A stretch of DNA of 64,000 bases from positions 186,001 through 250,000 of the forward strand of contig JAZKIY010000011.1 of the NCBI GenBank assembly GCA_040384665.1. Reading direction: 5' to 3'. Shown here one piece after another: positions 28,207-36,273 of this stretch (the stretch's first letter is position 1; every line of letters begins with the position of its first letter). The notes beneath the pieces were generated by a model. It was not told where the DNA came from. It worked only from the letters and a program-made list of their open reading frames with translations, and made no database searches. Position numbers and translations under genes: made by a program. The DNA is from PCRC01 sp040384665 (GTDB taxonomy: Bacteria; Pseudomonadota; Gammaproteobacteria; Burkholderiales; Burkholderiaceae_C).

Positions 28207-28217
28207 CCAACGTCAGT

Positions 28218-28826
28218 TCACGCCAGCCCGAGCGCGTGGTACACGCGCAGCGCCGCCCAGGCGTCGTTGGCGGCGTACACCAGCTGCGCTTCCGTCAGCC
28301 GCGGGTTGGCCCAGTTGGAGGTGGTGGCCTTGCGCGACTTGATGAAGCGCTGGTTGAACAGCACCGCCACCGCGCCTTTCACGCCCATGTCCTTGCGGTA
28401 GCCGCGCTCGCGGAACACGGTGTTCAGGTCCAGCACGTCTTCGGGTGTGACGCCCAGCTTGGCGGTGATGCGCTTCTTGTCGTCGCCCAGGCCAAAGCCG
28501 GCCTTGTGAACGCCTGGCCGCGCCAGCATCGCGGCCACCAGGCTGCGGCACTCCGCGTCGTGCAGCTGGAACACCCAGGCTTTCTCCAGCGTGGCGAGCT
28601 GCACCACGTGCGGCCCGTCGGACGCCTCGTTCTTCAAGAAGGTGGGCTTGGACTCGGTGTCAAACCCCCAGGCGCTGGCCGTGTGCAGTTCGCTCAGGGC
28701 GCGCTCGGCCGCCCGTGCGGTGGTGACCAGTTCAATCCGGTCCAGGCCCAGCCGGTCAAACTGTGGCAGCAGGGCAATCTCTTCCTTGCCGGGGGTGGGG
28801 AGGGCGGTGTGCATGCGGCGGAGCAT
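28218..28826 (-). CDS. RNase D-like 3'-5' exonuclease (DEDDy)
   Basis: A 202-residue single-domain exonuclease. DEDDy motifs are clear: GFDTESKPTF (Asp and Glu of Exo I), the DLNTVF segment (Exo II region) and YAANDAWAALRVYHAL (Exo III with the Tyr and Asp positions). It lacks the HRDC domains of true RNase D, which makes it a short relative that may act on DNA or RNA ends. The start could be ATG 28826 or 28811 (MHTALPT); a GGAG lies within the former's first codons. It is divergent from the 28885 gene. Confidence 0.85.
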   Translation of the reverse strand: MLRRMHTALPTPGKEEIALLPQFDRLGLDRIELVTTARAAERALSELHTASAWGFDTESKPTFLKNEASDGPHVVQLATLEKAWVFQLHDAECRSLVAAMLARPGVHKAGFGLGDDKKRITAKLGVTPEDVLDLNTVFRERGYRKDMGVKGAVAVLFNQRFIKSRKATTSNWANPRLTEAQLVYAANDAWAALRVYHALGLA

Positions 28827-28884
28827 AGCGGGCTTTCGCCCCCATGCCGACGCCGCACCGGCACGGCGCGGTCAATAATGTGCC

Positions 28885-29214
28885 GTGACCTTGCCTTACC
28901 AACTGACCCTGTACGACGCCGATGGCGCTTCCGACAGCCCCGCCGACGCGGGCCGCCACGCGGCCGAACGGTGTTTTCGCCGTGCGCTCGACACCACGCT
29001 GGGCGATGCCGCATTGGTCTGGCCGGTCTACAGCGCCTACCTGCGCATCGTCGCCACCTACGGCGAAACCCCCGACCCTGACGCCCTGACCGACGCCGAG
29101 CTGGCGGTCTTCACGCAGTGGCAAGCCGCCGAGATGGCCGCCATCACCGCCACCTTTGGCCCGCACCGCCACCTTGGCGACGCGGTGTACGAGATCACGC
29201 CCTGGGCTGGGTGA
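28885..29214 (+). CDS. Hypothetical protein, 109 residues
   Basis: The start is GTG at 28885; no in-frame ATG precedes it. The acidic, soluble protein (MTLPYQLTLYDADGASDSPA...) is rich in Ala, Asp and Thr, with helical character in AALVWPVYSAYLRIVATYGE and AELAVFTQWQAAEMAAITAT. It has no signal peptide or membrane segment and I recognise no family. Codon use matches the neighbours, and the frame fills the space between the RNase D-like gene and the DUF6172-like gene, so it is likely real. Confidence 0.6.
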   Translation: MTLPYQLTLYDADGASDSPADAGRHAAERCFRRALDTTLGDAALVWPVYSAYLRIVATYGETPDPDALTDAELAVFTQWQAAEMAAITATFGPHRHLGDAVYEITPWAG

Positions 29215-29285
29215 ACCAGCCGCCCGCGTATCATCACGCTCCCGCACACGTCCCTCCCAGGGCAACCCAAGCACGGAAGGACCCC

Positions 29286-29615
29286 ATGAAAAAAACATTC
29301 CAACTGCAGACCGAAGGCAAACACCGCGACCGCGTGCTCGAAGCGGTGAAACACGAGGTGCGCAAATACGTCAAACGCGAACGCCGCCGGGACCTGCCCG
29401 CGGGCGTGGACTTCTGGGACTTTGACTGCAAGTTCGGCGTGACCGAAGCGACCGCCGAGGTGGTGCACCTCGGTGCCCTCACCGGCCTGATGGACGGTGT
29501 GGCCCTGACCGCGGGGGAACAGTTCTATGTGGAGATTCTGGCCAAGCACGGCCACCGCAAGGCCCGGCCTGCGGGCGAGGCCGACACCACGCCCGAGAAC
29601 ACCGACGAAGTCTGA
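29286..29615 (+). CDS. DUF6172-like protein
   Basis: A 109-residue, basic-then-acidic soluble protein: MKKTFQLQTEGKHRDRVLEA begins it and RKYVKRERRRDLPAGVDFWD is a strongly conserved-looking stretch, with a likely disordered Glu/Thr/Asp tail (EADTTPENTDEV). It resembles a family annotated as DUF6172 in betaproteobacteria. Function unknown. GGAAGGACCCC precedes the ATG. It converges with the second DEAD-box helicase, 3 bp away, with no clear terminator in between. Confidence 0.7.
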   Translation: MKKTFQLQTEGKHRDRVLEAVKHEVRKYVKRERRRDLPAGVDFWDFDCKFGVTEATAEVVHLGALTGLMDGVALTAGEQFYVEILAKHGHRKARPAGEADTTPENTDEV

Positions 29616-29618
29616 TCG

Positions 29619-30866
29619 CTACGCGTTGCGCGCCGCTTCAGCGCGCAACTTGTCTTTCTTGCTCAGCCGTTTGCCCTTGACGCCGCCGTTGCCCGGCGCG
29701 GGTGGCGGTGCCACCTCGGTGGGCTCGAAACCGGCAATCTGCTCACGCGGCAGGCGCAGGCCCTGGCGCTTCTCAATCAGCTGGAAATGCGCTTCGCTGG
29801 CGGCGGTGACGAAGCTGATCGCCAACCCGCTTTCGCCCGCGCGGCCGGTGCGGCCAATGCGGTGCACATGGTCCACCGCCGAGCGGGGCAAATCGTAGTT
29901 CACCACCACCGGCAGTTGCGCGATGTCGATGCCGCGTGAGGCCAGGTCGGTGGTGACCACCACCTCCCAGCGCTCGTCCTTGAACTCGTCCAGCACCTGC
30001 TGGCGCGCGCCCTGGCTCAGCTCGCCATGGAAGGGCGTGGCAAACACACCGGCTTTGTAGAGTTTTTCAGCCACCACACCGGCGGCGTACTTGGTGGCCA
30101 CAAACACCAGCACCCGCTGCCAGCCGTTTTCTTTGACGAGGTGGCGCAGCAGCTGTGTGCGCCGGGCTGCATCGACCTGGATCGCGCGCTGCACGATCAG
30201 GGGGGCGTCGCCCGGTGTGGCGGGCACGTGCACCCGCACCGGGTCGCGCAGCAGCGTGTTGGCCAGGGTTTCTACTTCGGCTGGGAAGGTGGCCGAGAAC
30301 ATCAGCGTTTGCCGGCGCGGTGGCAGCAGCGCCAGCACCCGTGCCAGCTCGTCGGCAAAGCCCAGGTCCAGCAGGCGGTCGGCTTCGTCCAGCACCAGCA
30401 GGCCCACCTGGCCGAGCTGCAGCGCGTTGTGGTCCACCAGGTCCAGCAGCCGGCCCGGCGTGGCCACCACCACGTCGGCTCCACCGCGCAAAGCCATCAT
30501 CTGCGGGTTGACCGACACGCCGCCGAACACCACCGCAATCTTCAGGGGCTGCGGCAGGTGCTGTGCCAGGCTGCGCAGCACATCGCCCACCTGGGCCGCC
30601 AGTTCGCGCGTGGGCACCAGCACCAGCGCACGGGTGCGGCGGGGCGGCAGGGATGGGCTGCGTTGCAGCAGTTCCAGCAGCGGCAAGGCGAAGGCCCCGG
30701 TCTTGCCGGAGCCGGTTTGCGCCGAGCCGAGCACGTCGGCGCCGCGCAACACGGCGGGAATGGCCTCGGTCTGGATGGGGGTGGGGGCCTGGAAGCCGAG
30801 GTCAACGGCAGCACGCACCAGGGCGGGGGACAGGCCGGCCGCGTGGCCGAAAGTGGTGAAGGGCAT
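29619..30866 (-). CDS. RhlE-like DEAD-box RNA helicase, short form
   Basis: A 415-residue ATP-dependent RNA helicase. Motif Q (TPIQTEAIP), motif I AQTGSGKT at 49-56, PTREL at 85-89, TPGR at about 136-139, DEAD at 160-163, SATFP, and then DLASRGIDI and HRIGRTGRAG in domain 2. The C-terminal tail is short and lysine-rich (GVKGKRLSKKDKLRAEAARN), quite unlike the RGG tail of the helicase at 4252, so the two probably have different RNA partners. The start is the ATG at 30866 (MPFTTFGHAAGL); the longer frame to 30989 adds no conserved sequence. Confidence 0.92.
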   Translation of the reverse strand: MPFTTFGHAAGLSPALVRAAVDLGFQAPTPIQTEAIPAVLRGADVLGSAQTGSGKTGAFALPLLELLQRSPSLPPRRTRALVLVPTRELAAQVGDVLRSLAQHLPQPLKIAVVFGGVSVNPQMMALRGGADVVVATPGRLLDLVDHNALQLGQVGLLVLDEADRLLDLGFADELARVLALLPPRRQTLMFSATFPAEVETLANTLLRDPVRVHVPATPGDAPLIVQRAIQVDAARRTQLLRHLVKENGWQRVLVFVATKYAAGVVAEKLYKAGVFATPFHGELSQGARQQVLDEFKDERWEVVVTTDLASRGIDIAQLPVVVNYDLPRSAVDHVHRIGRTGRAGESGLAISFVTAASEAHFQLIEKRQGLRLPREQIAGFEPTEVAPPPAPGNGGVKGKRLSKKDKLRAEAARNA

Positions 30867-30906
30867 GGGGTGAATGGTTTCGGGCAGTTTAACGGGCGCA
30901 GGCCGT

Positions 30907-31956
30907 TCACTGCCCGGCAGCGGCTGCACGGCGGCGCCACCGCAGCGGGGACTCGCCTTCCCACTGGCGGAAGGCACGGGAAAACACACTCTGCTCCGCG
31001 TAGCCCAGCATGAAGGTGATGTCCGGGAGTGAGAGTTGTGGGGCGCGCAGGTAGTCTTTGGCGAGTTCGTGGCGCAGCAGGTTCAGCACCTGCTTGTAGC
31101 GCAGGCCACGCTGCTGCAAGGCGCGGTACAGGGCGCGTTCAGACAATCCCATGCGTGCCGCGACCACGGCGGCATCGGGTTGACCGTCCTGCAGCACCTC
31201 AACGATCTGGCGCTGCAGTTGAGACAGCAGTGCATCGCGCGAGGGCAGGGCCTGCAGCAAGGCCTGGGCCTGTTGTTCCAGCAGGCCGGTGAGGTGGGGG
31301 TCCTGGGTGTTGACCGGCAGGCACATCACCGACAGGGGCAGGTACACCGCTGCCACCGGGCTGCCGAAGTGCACCGGGCAGCCGTGAAACCGCGTGTAGG
31401 GGGCGATGTCGGCCGGGGCGATGCGTGGGCTGTCGATGCGCAGCGCCTGCAGGTCATGGTGGCCAGTGAGCTGGCGCACAGAGACCATCAAACCAGCCAC
31501 CAGCACGTCGTCTGACAAGGTGGTGGAGGGGTGGTCTTCGGTACCCCAGCGGATCACCAGGGCGTCGCCTTGCTGGCCCATGTGCGACGGCACCAGGTTG
31601 TGCAGCAAGGGCTGGTAGCGTGTGAAGCGCAGCAAGGCCTGGCCCAGTGTCTCGCTGTACAGGGCCAGGTAGCCCAGCACCCCCACATGGTGGGGTTGCA
31701 CGCAGGCACCGACCTGCAAGCCCAGCGCGTGCTCTTCTGGCAGAGCTTGCTGCAATGTGTCCAGCAGAGCCCACCAGGTGGTGATCGGCATGCGCGGGCC
31801 TTGGGCCAGCCGGGTGAGTTCTGCCCGCAGCGCGGGCAGGGTCAACCCGCGGTGGTCCAGAAAGGCGGTGAGCAAGCCGGTGAGCGAGGCGGCCACATAG
31901 GTGCTGGCAGGGGCGTTGTTGGCGGGCATTTGGCAGACTATGTCAAAAATTGGCAT
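30907..31956 (-). CDS. AraC-family transcriptional regulator
   Basis: A 349-residue regulator with an N-terminal sensor domain of the Arabinose_bd/OruR-like type (HALGLQVGACVQPHHVGVLG, followed by LVIRWGTEDHP) and a C-terminal double helix-turn-helix: VAARMGLSERALYRALQQRG and LSLPDITFMLGYAEQSVFSR, ending WEGESPLRWRRR. The start is either 31956 or the Met at 31929; neither has a good ribosome-binding site. It is divergent from the DUF4345–desaturase pair, the usual position for a regulator of that pair. The inducer is unknown, though relatives of this type often sense fatty or small organic acids. Confidence 0.88.
   Translation of the reverse strand: MPIFDIVCQMPANNAPASTYVAASLTGLLTAFLDHRGLTLPALRAELTRLAQGPRMPITTWWALLDTLQQALPEEHALGLQVGACVQPHHVGVLGYLALYSETLGQALLRFTRYQPLLHNLVPSHMGQQGDALVIRWGTEDHPSTTLSDDVLVAGLMVSVRQLTGHHDLQALRIDSPRIAPADIAPYTRFHGCPVHFGSPVAAVYLPLSVMCLPVNTQDPHLTGLLEQQAQALLQALPSRDALLSQLQRQIVEVLQDGQPDAAVVAARMGLSERALYRALQQRGLRYKQVLNLLRHELAKDYLRAPQLSLPDITFMLGYAEQSVFSRAFRQWEGESPLRWRRRAAAAGQ
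31930..31955. promoter_or_regulatory. Possible AraC-type operator (direct repeat)
   Basis: TTGGCA occurs at 31930-31935 and again at 31950-31955, 20 bp apart, near the two helical turns expected for AraC-family half-sites. It overlaps the first codons of the regulator gene if the upstream start is used, which would suggest autoregulation or control of the divergent genes. Confidence 0.35.
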
Positions 31957-32028
31957 GCACCGTCAAGACGGCGCACCGTGCGAGCGGCGAAGATCGGTGC
32001 CTGTTGTCAACACATGGAGGAGACCGGC

Positions 32029-32418
32029 ATGTTCCGATTCACCCGGGTCTTTTTGTGGTCGTGCGGTGTCGCGTTTGTGCTGATCGGCGCCAACACCTTC
32101 CTGGACCCTTTGCGTGCCATGGCGCCACTGGAGCTCAACGTCAACACCGTGAGTGCATTGAACGAATTGCGGGCCACCTATGGCGGCATGCAGATCGGCA
32201 TCGGACTCTTTTTGATGGCCGGGGCCCGCTGGGCGGTGCTCACGCGCCCGGTCTTGCTGGCGCAGGCGCTCATGCTGGGTGGTCTGGCTGCTGGCCGGTT
32301 GGTGGGGATGGCGCTCGACGGCCTGCCCAACGGTTTTGTGCAGGGTTTGCTGGTGCTGGAAACCGCCATCGCCGTGTTGTCTGTGGCGCTGTACCAGCGC
32401 CAAGCCCGCGCCTGCTGA
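32029..32418 (+). CDS. DUF4345-family membrane protein
   Basis: A 129-residue protein with four hydrophobic spans (about 5-22, 52-68, 76-95 and 103-122). The sequence ELRATYGGMQIGIGLFLM is typical of DUF4345, a family of small membrane proteins. The start is ATG 32029, with GGAGGAGACC upstream (an earlier in-frame ATG at 32014 contains that SD). It is followed 13 bp later by the sterol desaturase-family gene and is divergent from the AraC regulator. Function unknown. Confidence 0.82.
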   Translation: MFRFTRVFLWSCGVAFVLIGANTFLDPLRAMAPLELNVNTVSALNELRATYGGMQIGIGLFLMAGARWAVLTRPVLLAQALMLGGLAAGRLVGMALDGLPNGFVQGLLVLETAIAVLSVALYQRQARAC

Positions 32419-32431
32419 GGGAGATACCGCC

Positions 32432-33361
32432 ATGACAGAACTGTTGCAAGCGTTGATGCCGCTGCTCCACAGCCTCTTTGGCGAGGACGTGGACTGGAAG
32501 CAGGTGTTCCTGATCGGCATGAGCCCGCTGTTCCTGCTGGCCTTCATGGCCGAGTTCGTGGTGGAGCGGCGGCGCGGTCGGGCCCACAAGTTCCATTGGA
32601 AAGAGATTGTGGCCAACCTGTCGCTGGGGGCCAGTTACCAAGTGGTGGAGGCGGTGATGTGGCTGCTGCTGACCGGCGGCATCTACGCCTGGGTGTACCA
32701 GCATCGGCTGTTCGACATCCCGGTCAACGGCTGGACCATCCTGCCCATCTTCATCGCCACCGAGCTCTGCTACTACGGCTTTCACCGCACCTCCCACCGC
32801 GTGCGCTGGTTCTGGACCGCCCACGTGCCCCACCACAGCGGCGAGACGATGAACTTCACCACCGCCATGCGGCAGAGCGTGCTCAACGCGCTGGTGGGGA
32901 CCTTCATCTTCTACGTACCGCTGGTCTGGCTGGGCGTGCCGCCGGCGGTGGTGATGTTCTGCCTGGCGGTGGACCTGGCCTACCAGTACTTCGTGCACAC
33001 CGAGTCCGTAGGGCGCTTTCCCCGGTGGTACGAGTACGTGTTCGACACCCCGTCCAACCACCGCGTGCACCATGGCCGCAACCCCGAGTACATCGACAAA
33101 AACTATGGCGGTGTGCTCATCATCTTTGACCGTTGGTTCGGCACCTATGCCGAAGAAAAGGCCAGTGTGGACTACGGCATCACCCAGCAGATCCGCTCGC
33201 ACAACTTTCTGGTGCTGAACGTGCACGAGATGGTGGACCTGCTGCGCGACGTGTTCTCACCCGGCCCGCTGCGCCAACGACTCAAACACCTGGTGATGCC
33301 GCCCGACTGGCAGCGCCCCGGCCATCGGCCGGTTCGCACCTGGGAGACGGAAGAACGCTGA
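32432..33361 (+). CDS. Sterol desaturase/fatty acid hydroxylase family di-iron protein
   Basis: A 309-residue membrane oxygenase-like protein. The histidine clusters that bind the di-iron centre are all present: HRTSHRVRWFWTAHVPHHSG and HRVHHGRNPEYIDKNYGG, with a further His at YFVHTESVG. Three or four membrane spans flank them. The family hydroxylates or desaturates lipid carbon, sometimes ether lipids or carotenoids; the substrate here is unknown. It follows the DUF4345 gene in an apparent two-gene unit under the divergent AraC regulator. It ends 100 bp before atzF. Confidence 0.9.
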   Translation: MTELLQALMPLLHSLFGEDVDWKQVFLIGMSPLFLLAFMAEFVVERRRGRAHKFHWKEIVANLSLGASYQVVEAVMWLLLTGGIYAWVYQHRLFDIPVNGWTILPIFIATELCYYGFHRTSHRVRWFWTAHVPHHSGETMNFTTAMRQSVLNALVGTFIFYVPLVWLGVPPAVVMFCLAVDLAYQYFVHTESVGRFPRWYEYVFDTPSNHRVHHGRNPEYIDKNYGGVLIIFDRWFGTYAEEKASVDYGITQQIRSHNFLVLNVHEMVDLLRDVFSPGPLRQRLKHLVMPPDWQRPGHRPVRTWETEER

Positions 33362-33410
33362 CTGAAAGACGGGGTGGTGACGGGCCCGCGCCAGCGGTGC
33401 CCAATGTTGA

Positions 33411-33428
33411 CTTGGCACACTGCTTGCA
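33411..33428 (+). promoter_or_regulatory. Sigma-54 (-24/-12) promoter of the atz-like operon
   Basis: CTTGGCACACTGCTTGCA matches the RpoN consensus YTGGCACG-N4-TTGCW closely. GG (33414-33415) and GC (33426-33427) are separated by exactly 10 bp, the diagnostic spacing. Transcription should start near 33439. Sigma-54 promoters need an enhancer-binding activator; NtrC under nitrogen limitation is the obvious candidate for a nitrogen-releasing pathway. I did not find a convincing NtrC site upstream. Confidence 0.78.
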
Positions 33429-33433
33429 TCGCT

Positions 33434-33447
33434 TCTTGTATACAAGA
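33434..33447. promoter_or_regulatory. Palindromic operator, probably for the GntR regulator of the operon
   Basis: TCTTGTATACAAGA is a perfect 14-bp inverted repeat with a TTGTATACAA core, the form bound by FCD-type GntR regulators. It covers the predicted start point of the sigma-54 promoter, where a bound repressor would block transcription. The GntR gene is the last gene of the same operon (39936). Confidence 0.65.
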
Positions 33448-33461
33448 GTGGATGCTTCAAC

Positions 33462-35192
33462 ATGGTGCACATCACAACAACCGCTGTCGAGTCTTGCCCG
33501 CCCCCTGCTGGCGACCCGTCATCGCGAACGTCCCCAGCCTGGATCACGTTGCCGGCGCAGGGTCTGCCAGGCAGTGGCTCGGGTGTGTTGCAAGGGCTGC
33601 GCTTTGCCGTCAAGGACAACATCGACGTGGCGGGCTGGCCCACCACGGCCGCCTGCGCCGCGTTTGCCTACACCCCACCGGCCCATGCCGCCGTGGTGCA
33701 GCAATTGCTCGGCCATGGTGCATCGCTGGTCGGCAAAACCAACCTTGACCAGTTTGCCTGTGGCCTGAACGGCACCCGCTCGCCTTATGGCGCGGTGCCC
33801 AATGCTTTCAATCCAGCCTATGTGTCGGGCGGCTCCAGCTCTGGTTCGGCCCATGTGGTGGCCACCGGCCAGGTGGACTTTGCACTGGGCACCGACACCG
33901 CCGGTTCCGGCCGGGTGCCGGCCGGGCTGAACAACATCGTGGGTATCAAGCCGTCGCGCGGGCTCATCAGCGCGCGCGGCGTGGTGCCGGCGGCACAGAG
34001 TGTGGACTGTGTCTCCATCTTCGCGCGCAGCGTGGGCCTGGCCGCACAGGTGTTGGCTGCGGCCATGGCGCACGACCCGCTGGACCCTTTCAACCGCACC
34101 TTGCCCATGCAGCGCCAGCCGTGGGGGCCAGGTTTCCGTTTCGGCGTGCCCGACACGCTGGCGTTTTTTGGCGATGCCCAGGCCGAAGCCGCGTTTGCCG
34201 ACGCTATTGCGCAGTTGCAGGCGCTGGGCGGCGTGCCGGTGCGCATTGACTTCGGCCCCTTGCAGCAGGCCGCCGCGCTGCTGTACGACAGCGCGCTGGT
34301 GGCCGAGCGCTACGCCGCCGTGCGCCCGTTCTTTGATGCCCACGAGGCCGAGGTGGTGGAGCCGGTGCGCGGCATCCTGGCACAGGGCCGGCAGTACAGC
34401 GCCGCCGACTGGTGCGATGCGCAGGTCCGGCTGCGCGCCCATGGCCAGCAGGCCGCTGCGATGTGGCAAGGCATTGACTTGCTGCTGGTGCCCACCGCGC
34501 CCACCCACTACACCATCGCCCAGATGCAGGCCGACCCGGTGGCGCTGAACCGCAACCTGGGCGCGTACACCAACTTCGTCAACCTGCTCGACTACGCCGC
34601 GATTTCGGTGCCCAGCAGCCTGCGGCCCGATGGCCTGCCGTTCGGCATCACGCTGATTGCCCCGGCAGGGTGCGACTGGCCACTGGCCGACCTCGGCCAG
34701 CGTTACCACCACGCCACGGGCTTGCTGCAGGGCGCACTGGACACCCCCTTGCCCGCACCGGTAGCGATCCCCGGCATCGCGCCAGCGCCCACGGTGCGTG
34801 TGGCGGTGGTTGGCGCCCACCTGTCGGGCATGCCGCTCAACGGCCAGCTCACCGAGCGCGGCGCCACGCTGGTCGCGCGCACCGACACCGCGCCGCATTA
34901 CCGCCTCTACGCGCTGCCCGGCACTGTGCCGCCCAAGCCGGGCCTGTTGCGGGTGGCCGCCAACCTCGGCGAACGCATTGCGCTGGAGGTGTGGGACATG
35001 CCGCTGGCCCACTACGGCAGCTTTGTGGCGCTCATCCCGTCGCCGCTGGGCATTGGCACGCTGACGCTGGCCGATGGCAGCGCGGTGCAAGGTTTTCTGT
35101 GCGAGCCCGCCGCGCTGGACGGTGCGCAGGACATCTCGCATTTCGGCGGCTGGCGCCGCTACACCGCGTCGCTGCAGCCCGCCAAGACCTGA
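33462..35192 (+). CDS. atzF: Allophanate hydrolase
   Basis: A 576-residue amidase-signature enzyme that splits allophanate to ammonia and CO2. The Ser-cisSer-Lys triad is Lys51 (RFAVKDNIDVAG), Ser125 (SGGSSSGSA) and Ser149 (GTDTAGSGRVP), with the same spacing (74 and 24) as in the AtzF family. The C-terminal 130 residues (from about PTVRVAVVGAHLSGMPLNGQ) form the allophanate hydrolase C-terminal domain. There is no biotin carboxylase domain or urea carboxylase nearby, so the allophanate is expected from the AtzE branch rather than from urea. First gene of an eight-gene operon behind a sigma-54 promoter. The Shine-Dalgarno is weak (GAGTGGA). Confidence 0.93.
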   Translation: MVHITTTAVESCPPPAGDPSSRTSPAWITLPAQGLPGSGSGVLQGLRFAVKDNIDVAGWPTTAACAAFAYTPPAHAAVVQQLLGHGASLVGKTNLDQFACGLNGTRSPYGAVPNAFNPAYVSGGSSSGSAHVVATGQVDFALGTDTAGSGRVPAGLNNIVGIKPSRGLISARGVVPAAQSVDCVSIFARSVGLAAQVLAAAMAHDPLDPFNRTLPMQRQPWGPGFRFGVPDTLAFFGDAQAEAAFADAIAQLQALGGVPVRIDFGPLQQAAALLYDSALVAERYAAVRPFFDAHEAEVVEPVRGILAQGRQYSAADWCDAQVRLRAHGQQAAAMWQGIDLLLVPTAPTHYTIAQMQADPVALNRNLGAYTNFVNLLDYAAISVPSSLRPDGLPFGITLIAPAGCDWPLADLGQRYHHATGLLQGALDTPLPAPVAIPGIAPAPTVRVAVVGAHLSGMPLNGQLTERGATLVARTDTAPHYRLYALPGTVPPKPGLLRVAANLGERIALEVWDMPLAHYGSFVALIPSPLGIGTLTLADGSAVQGFLCEPAALDGAQDISHFGGWRRYTASLQPAKT

Positions 35193-35247
35193 CCCGACAT
35201 TGCCCATTCCTTTCACGATCCCCCGACCCCGCAACCTGGAGAACGCC

Positions 35248-36270
35248 ATGCGCCCTGTTGACCCACCCGATTCCATTGCCCGACCCATGCCCCTGCGGCG
35301 CCGCCAGGTGCTGGCCACTGCGGCGGCGGTGGTGGTTGGCACGCTCGGCGCGCCCGCCATCGTGCGCGCCCAGAGTGGCCCGAAGATCCGCATCGGCTAC
35401 TGGCCCATCGCCGCCGGTTTGCCGTTCTACGCCGCGCTGGAAAAAGGCTACTTCAAGGAAGAAGGTCTGAACGTCGAACCGCTCAAGTTCGCCGGTGCGC
35501 AGCAGGTGATGGAGGCCATGCTGGCCGGCCGCTCCGACGGCAGTGCCAACGGCACCGGCTCGGGCAACCTGGGCGTGGGCGAGATCGCCTCGCCCGGCCT
35601 GTACAAGATCATCGCCACGAATCCGAGCAACGCCAAATACGTGCTCGACGAGTTTCTGGTGCCCAAAGACAGCACGGTCAAAAGCATTGCCGAACTCAAA
35701 GGCAAACGCATCGCGTCTGGCCCCGGCATCCAGAACAAGACGCTGGCCATCGAGGTGCTGGAGCGTGCCGGCGCCACCGGCTTCACCGTGGTGGAGTTGC
35801 CGATTGGCCAGCACGTGGCCTCGCTCGCGGCGGGCCAGGTGGACGCCGTCTACACGCTGGAGCCCACTGGCACCGTGGGGCGTTTGAACGGCACCACGCG
35901 GCTGCTGGAAGCCGGGGTGATTGCCAAGTACATCCTTGGCGACCCGATGGCGCCCTGGCATGGCGGCTCGGCCGCGCTGACCACCGAGTTCATCACCAAG
36001 CACCCGGCCGAGACGAAAAAGTACATCGCGGCCTATGCCAAAGGCATTGCGCTGGTGCGCAGCAAGCCCGACGAAGCGCGGCAGTACCTGAAGGGCTACA
36101 CCGCGATTGACGGCGCGCTCACCGCCGAGGTGCCGCTGGCGTCGTACATGCTTTACAACGAATTCAAGCCGGCCGATGTGGCCGCCTTCCAGAAGTTCTT
36201 TGACCTGTTCACCGAGAAAGGCGTGTTCAGCAAGAAGCTCGTTGTGGACAACCTCCTCTACAAGGGCTGA
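35248..36270 (+). CDS. ABC transporter substrate-binding protein, NitT/TauT (SsuA-like) type
   Basis: A 340-residue periplasmic binding protein. The N-terminus PMPLRRRQVLATAAAVVVG with a cleavage site after AIVRAQ (near residue 47) looks like a Tat or arginine-rich Sec signal. The mature part has the SsuA/THI5 pattern: IRIGYWPIAAGLPFYAALEK and YFKEEGLNV, then IAELKGKRIASGPG and DAVYTLEPTGTVG. It should deliver the substrate of the Atz pathway, a small ureide or related nitrogen compound, to the permease. It is 55 bp after atzF and 3 bp before the permease gene, with CTGGAG before the ATG. Confidence 0.88.
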   Translation: MRPVDPPDSIARPMPLRRRQVLATAAAVVVGTLGAPAIVRAQSGPKIRIGYWPIAAGLPFYAALEKGYFKEEGLNVEPLKFAGAQQVMEAMLAGRSDGSANGTGSGNLGVGEIASPGLYKIIATNPSNAKYVLDEFLVPKDSTVKSIAELKGKRIASGPGIQNKTLAIEVLERAGATGFTVVELPIGQHVASLAAGQVDAVYTLEPTGTVGRLNGTTRLLEAGVIAKYILGDPMAPWHGGSAALTTEFITKHPAETKKYIAAYAKGIALVRSKPDEARQYLKGYTAIDGALTAEVPLASYMLYNEFKPADVAAFQKFFDLFTEKGVFSKKLVVDNLLYKG

Positions 36271-36273
36271 GCC

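Noticed and set aside
33407..33412. TTGACT as a sigma-70 -35 element before atzF
   Set aside because: No acceptable -10 element stands 16-18 bp downstream, whereas the overlapping sigma-54 element has exact spacing.
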